Assembly: GCA_027318915.1 (NCBI GenBank)
Contig: DAHVOH010000137.1
Location: forward strand, 1-5,836
Direction: 5' to 3'
DNA: 5,836 nt
DNA from: Clostridiales bacterium
GTDB lineage: Bacteria; Bacillota_E; Sulfobacillia; Sulfobacillales; JAIMBI01
The translations under genes were made by a program, and so were the position numbers. The notes beneath the pieces are model-generated. The model made no database searches and had not been told where the DNA came from. It saw only the letters and a program-made list of their open reading frames with translations. Of this stretch, positions 4,965-5,836 are shown piece by piece. Positions within the stretch are counted from its first letter, which is position 1, and every line of letters starts with the position of its first letter.

Positions 4965-5836
4965 ATGGCCTATCAAATGGATAAGAGCCGGCGCCGCAGG
5001 CGCAGCCGAAGTGCAGGCCCTCTCGCCACGCCTTGCCGCCTCGTCGCTGGACGGTCTCCACCCCGGATGTCACGGCTATCTGAACCGACCGTGTGGCTGT
5101 TCTCAAACCAAAAGGACCTTGCCGGGTATCCGCCGCTGAGTGCATCCCGTGAAGCATCCAGGGGCTCGGGCCGGGTCCCGCTCCCGGACTGCGTTCGACA
5201 GGCGGTTACCCGGCGGACCAGCACCTGGTCCGAGCGAGACGGAACGCGCGTGGAACGCTCGCCACAGGACGTGCAACCCGTCTGGGCGACGAAACCGCGC
5301 GACCAGCCACACGCACCAACGGGAGACAGAGGTGACCCGCATGGCCTCGCGCCTCGTTGCCCGCCGAACCGCCTGCGGGTCCTGGCTCCGCCTGCGAGCA
5401 GATCTGACGCCGGATCCGAACGGGACGCTGACCGCCGAGTGGACCACCGGCCTCCGGACGGTCACCGGGATCGTCGGCCGCCGCACGTGGGGCCTCTTCG
5501 CGCAACACGCGGGCCGCACCGCCTGGCGGGCAGGGGGCGGGTGGCCGCTGCCCGCCGCGCCGCCAGCGGGTTCCGACCGACCCTGACCGCCGGGTGCGCC
5601 GTGGTTCGCCGCGGCCCGGCCGGCCGCTCGCCCAGCAGGTGCCGTGATATCCGCCCTGCCCCAGACGCTCGGCGCGCTGGTGGCCGCGTCCCCCGCGGTC
5701 GGCGAGGCCCGCCGCTGCGTGTTCGCCGCGATTACCCACGAGGGTTCCGACCTGCTGGACCTTGCCGCCGGCCTCGGACCGCTGTCCCCCCGCGACGCGG
5801 CCGCGCTTGGCGACGGACTGGTGGACCTGTTGTTCG
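4965..5836 (+). CDS. Candidate open frame behind a perfect ribosome binding site, open to window end
   Basis: The frame starts M-A-Y-Q-M-D-K-S-R-R-R-R-R-S-R and shows no stop up to the right edge. The early Arg-rich segment and the later W-L-F-S-N-Q-K-D-L-A-G-Y stretch are plausible protein, but by hand count only about two thirds of codons to 5340 end in G or C, no better than background. Beyond 5341 the frame overlaps another with much better codon use and its own ribosome binding site, so the distal part is probably a shadow. If it is real, the product is perhaps an approximately 125-residue upstream protein whose original end was lost, or a leader reaching the 5341 frame by frameshift. 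Function unknown. Confidence 0.2.
   Translation, partial: MAYQMDKSRRRRRSRSAGPLATPCRLVAGRSPPRMSRLSEPTVWLFSNQKDLAGYPPLSASREASRGSGRVPLPDCVRQAVTRRTSTWSERDGTRVERSPQDVQPVWATKPRDQPHAPTGDRGDPHGLAPRCPPNRLRVLAPPASRSDAGSERDADRRVDHRPPDGHRDRRPPHVGPLRATRGPHRLAGRGRVAAARRAASGFRPTLTAGCAVVRRGPAGRSPSRCRDIRPAPDARRAGGRVPRGRRGPPLRVRRDYPRGFRPAGPCRRPRTAVPPRRGRAWRRTGGPVV
5214..5232. promoter_or_regulatory. Perfect 8-bp palindrome CGGACCAG-CAC-CTGGTCCG
   Basis: The arms at 5214-5221 and 5225-5232 are perfectly complementary around a 3-base centre, about 108 bases before the ATG at 5341. It could be an operator for a dimeric repressor of the downstream gene, or an mRNA hairpin. No U-run follows, so a rho-independent terminator is unlikely. 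Confidence 0.35.
5328..5335 (+). promoter_or_regulatory. Ribosome binding site of the 5341 gene
   Basis: AGAGGTGA lies 5 bases before ATG 5341 (GAGG core 8 bases before it). It decides the start: the same frame is open back to 5140, but the earlier part has poor codon use. Confidence 0.65.
5341..5586 (+). CDS. Hypothetical protein, 81 aa to an in-frame TGA; probably the N-terminal part of an interrupted gene
   Basis: I do not recognise the family. It begins M-A-S-R-L-V-A-R-R-T-A and contains G-T-L-T-A-E-W-T-T-G-L-R-T-V-T, then G-R-R-T-W-G-L-F. Codons are strongly G/C-ending and the ribosome binding site is good, so the start is credible. The last 20 residues before TGA 5584-5586 are Pro/Gly-rich and less convincing. 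The same frame beyond the TGA is open and clearly coding to the window edge. Either a nonsense change splits one gene, or a one-base loss in the G-run at about 5532-5536 and a compensating gain before 5644 moved the middle part. The adjacent frame there reads A-A-A-R-R-A-A-S-G-F-R-P-T-L-T-A-G, which is plausible protein. Confidence 0.5.
   Translation: MASRLVARRTACGSWLRLRADLTPDPNGTLTAEWTTGLRTVTGIVGRRTWGLFAQHAGRTAWRAGGGWPLPAAPPAGSDRP
5587..5836 (+). CDS. Continuation of the interrupted gene, 3' end outside window
   Basis: The frame is shared with the 5341 segment and open from just after TGA 5584 to the edge. From about 5644 (GTG) it is convincingly coding: V-I-S-A-L-P-Q-T-L-G-A-L-V-A-A, then R-R-C-V-F-A-A-I-T-H-E-G-S-D-L-L-D-L-A-A-G-L and D-A-A-A-L-G-D-G-L-V-D-L-L-F, alanine/leucine-rich and probably helical, with almost all codons ending in G or C. 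GTG 5644 has no proper ribosome binding site (AGGT only 3 bases away), so independent initiation is doubtful and read-through of an originally continuous gene is the better explanation. Family and function are not recognised. Confidence 0.55.

Noticed and set aside
4940..4965. Minus-strand CGATCACCTCCT as a 16S rRNA 3'-end remnant
   Set aside because: Similarity to 16S does not extend beyond the anti-Shine-Dalgarno; the plus-strand ribosome binding site explains it.

Overview
This is a G+C-rich (roughly two thirds G+C by eye) bacterial accessory region with few confident genes. Strong GAAAGGAG/AGGAGGTGA-type ribosome binding sites, an IS256-family transposase, a group II intron remnant and a collagen-like lipoprotein would suit a high-G+C Firmicutes-type host (Symbiobacterium/Sulfobacillus-like). 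No marker gene fixes the taxon, and an actinobacterial or Chloroflexi origin is not excluded.

Layout. 1-651 (+) is the C-terminal half of an IS256-family transposase entering from the left, followed by a probable right terminal inverted repeat near 677-706. 707-1207 has no convincing gene. 1208-1334 (+) carries the 3' end of a group II intron (domain V, domain VI, terminal AC) with no recognisable reverse transcriptase beside it. 1335-1698 is unassigned. 1699-2799 (+) is a stretch whose coding signal moves between frames; its best parts are 2070-2279 and 2395-2799, both of unknown function, and it may be one decayed or mis-sequenced gene. 2780-3934 (-) is the clearest gene of the window, a 384-residue lipoprotein with 34 uninterrupted Gly-X-Y triplets and a glycine-rich C-terminal domain. 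Its leader holds a palindrome with the core and spacing of a CIRCE/HrcA operator and a second palindrome built from the same half-sites. 4027-5340 has no confident gene, but it holds a candidate structured RNA on the minus strand (about 4635-4740) and a perfect Shine-Dalgarno sequence before an ATG at 4965. 5341 to the right edge (+) is an unrecognised coding region with a good ribosome binding site, interrupted by a TGA at 5584 in the frame that resumes beyond it.

Taken together this looks like a decayed mobile-element landing zone around one intact surface-protein gene. The most testable novelty is possible HrcA/CIRCE-like control of a collagen-like surface lipoprotein. No complete multi-gene defence or biosynthetic system can be supported here.
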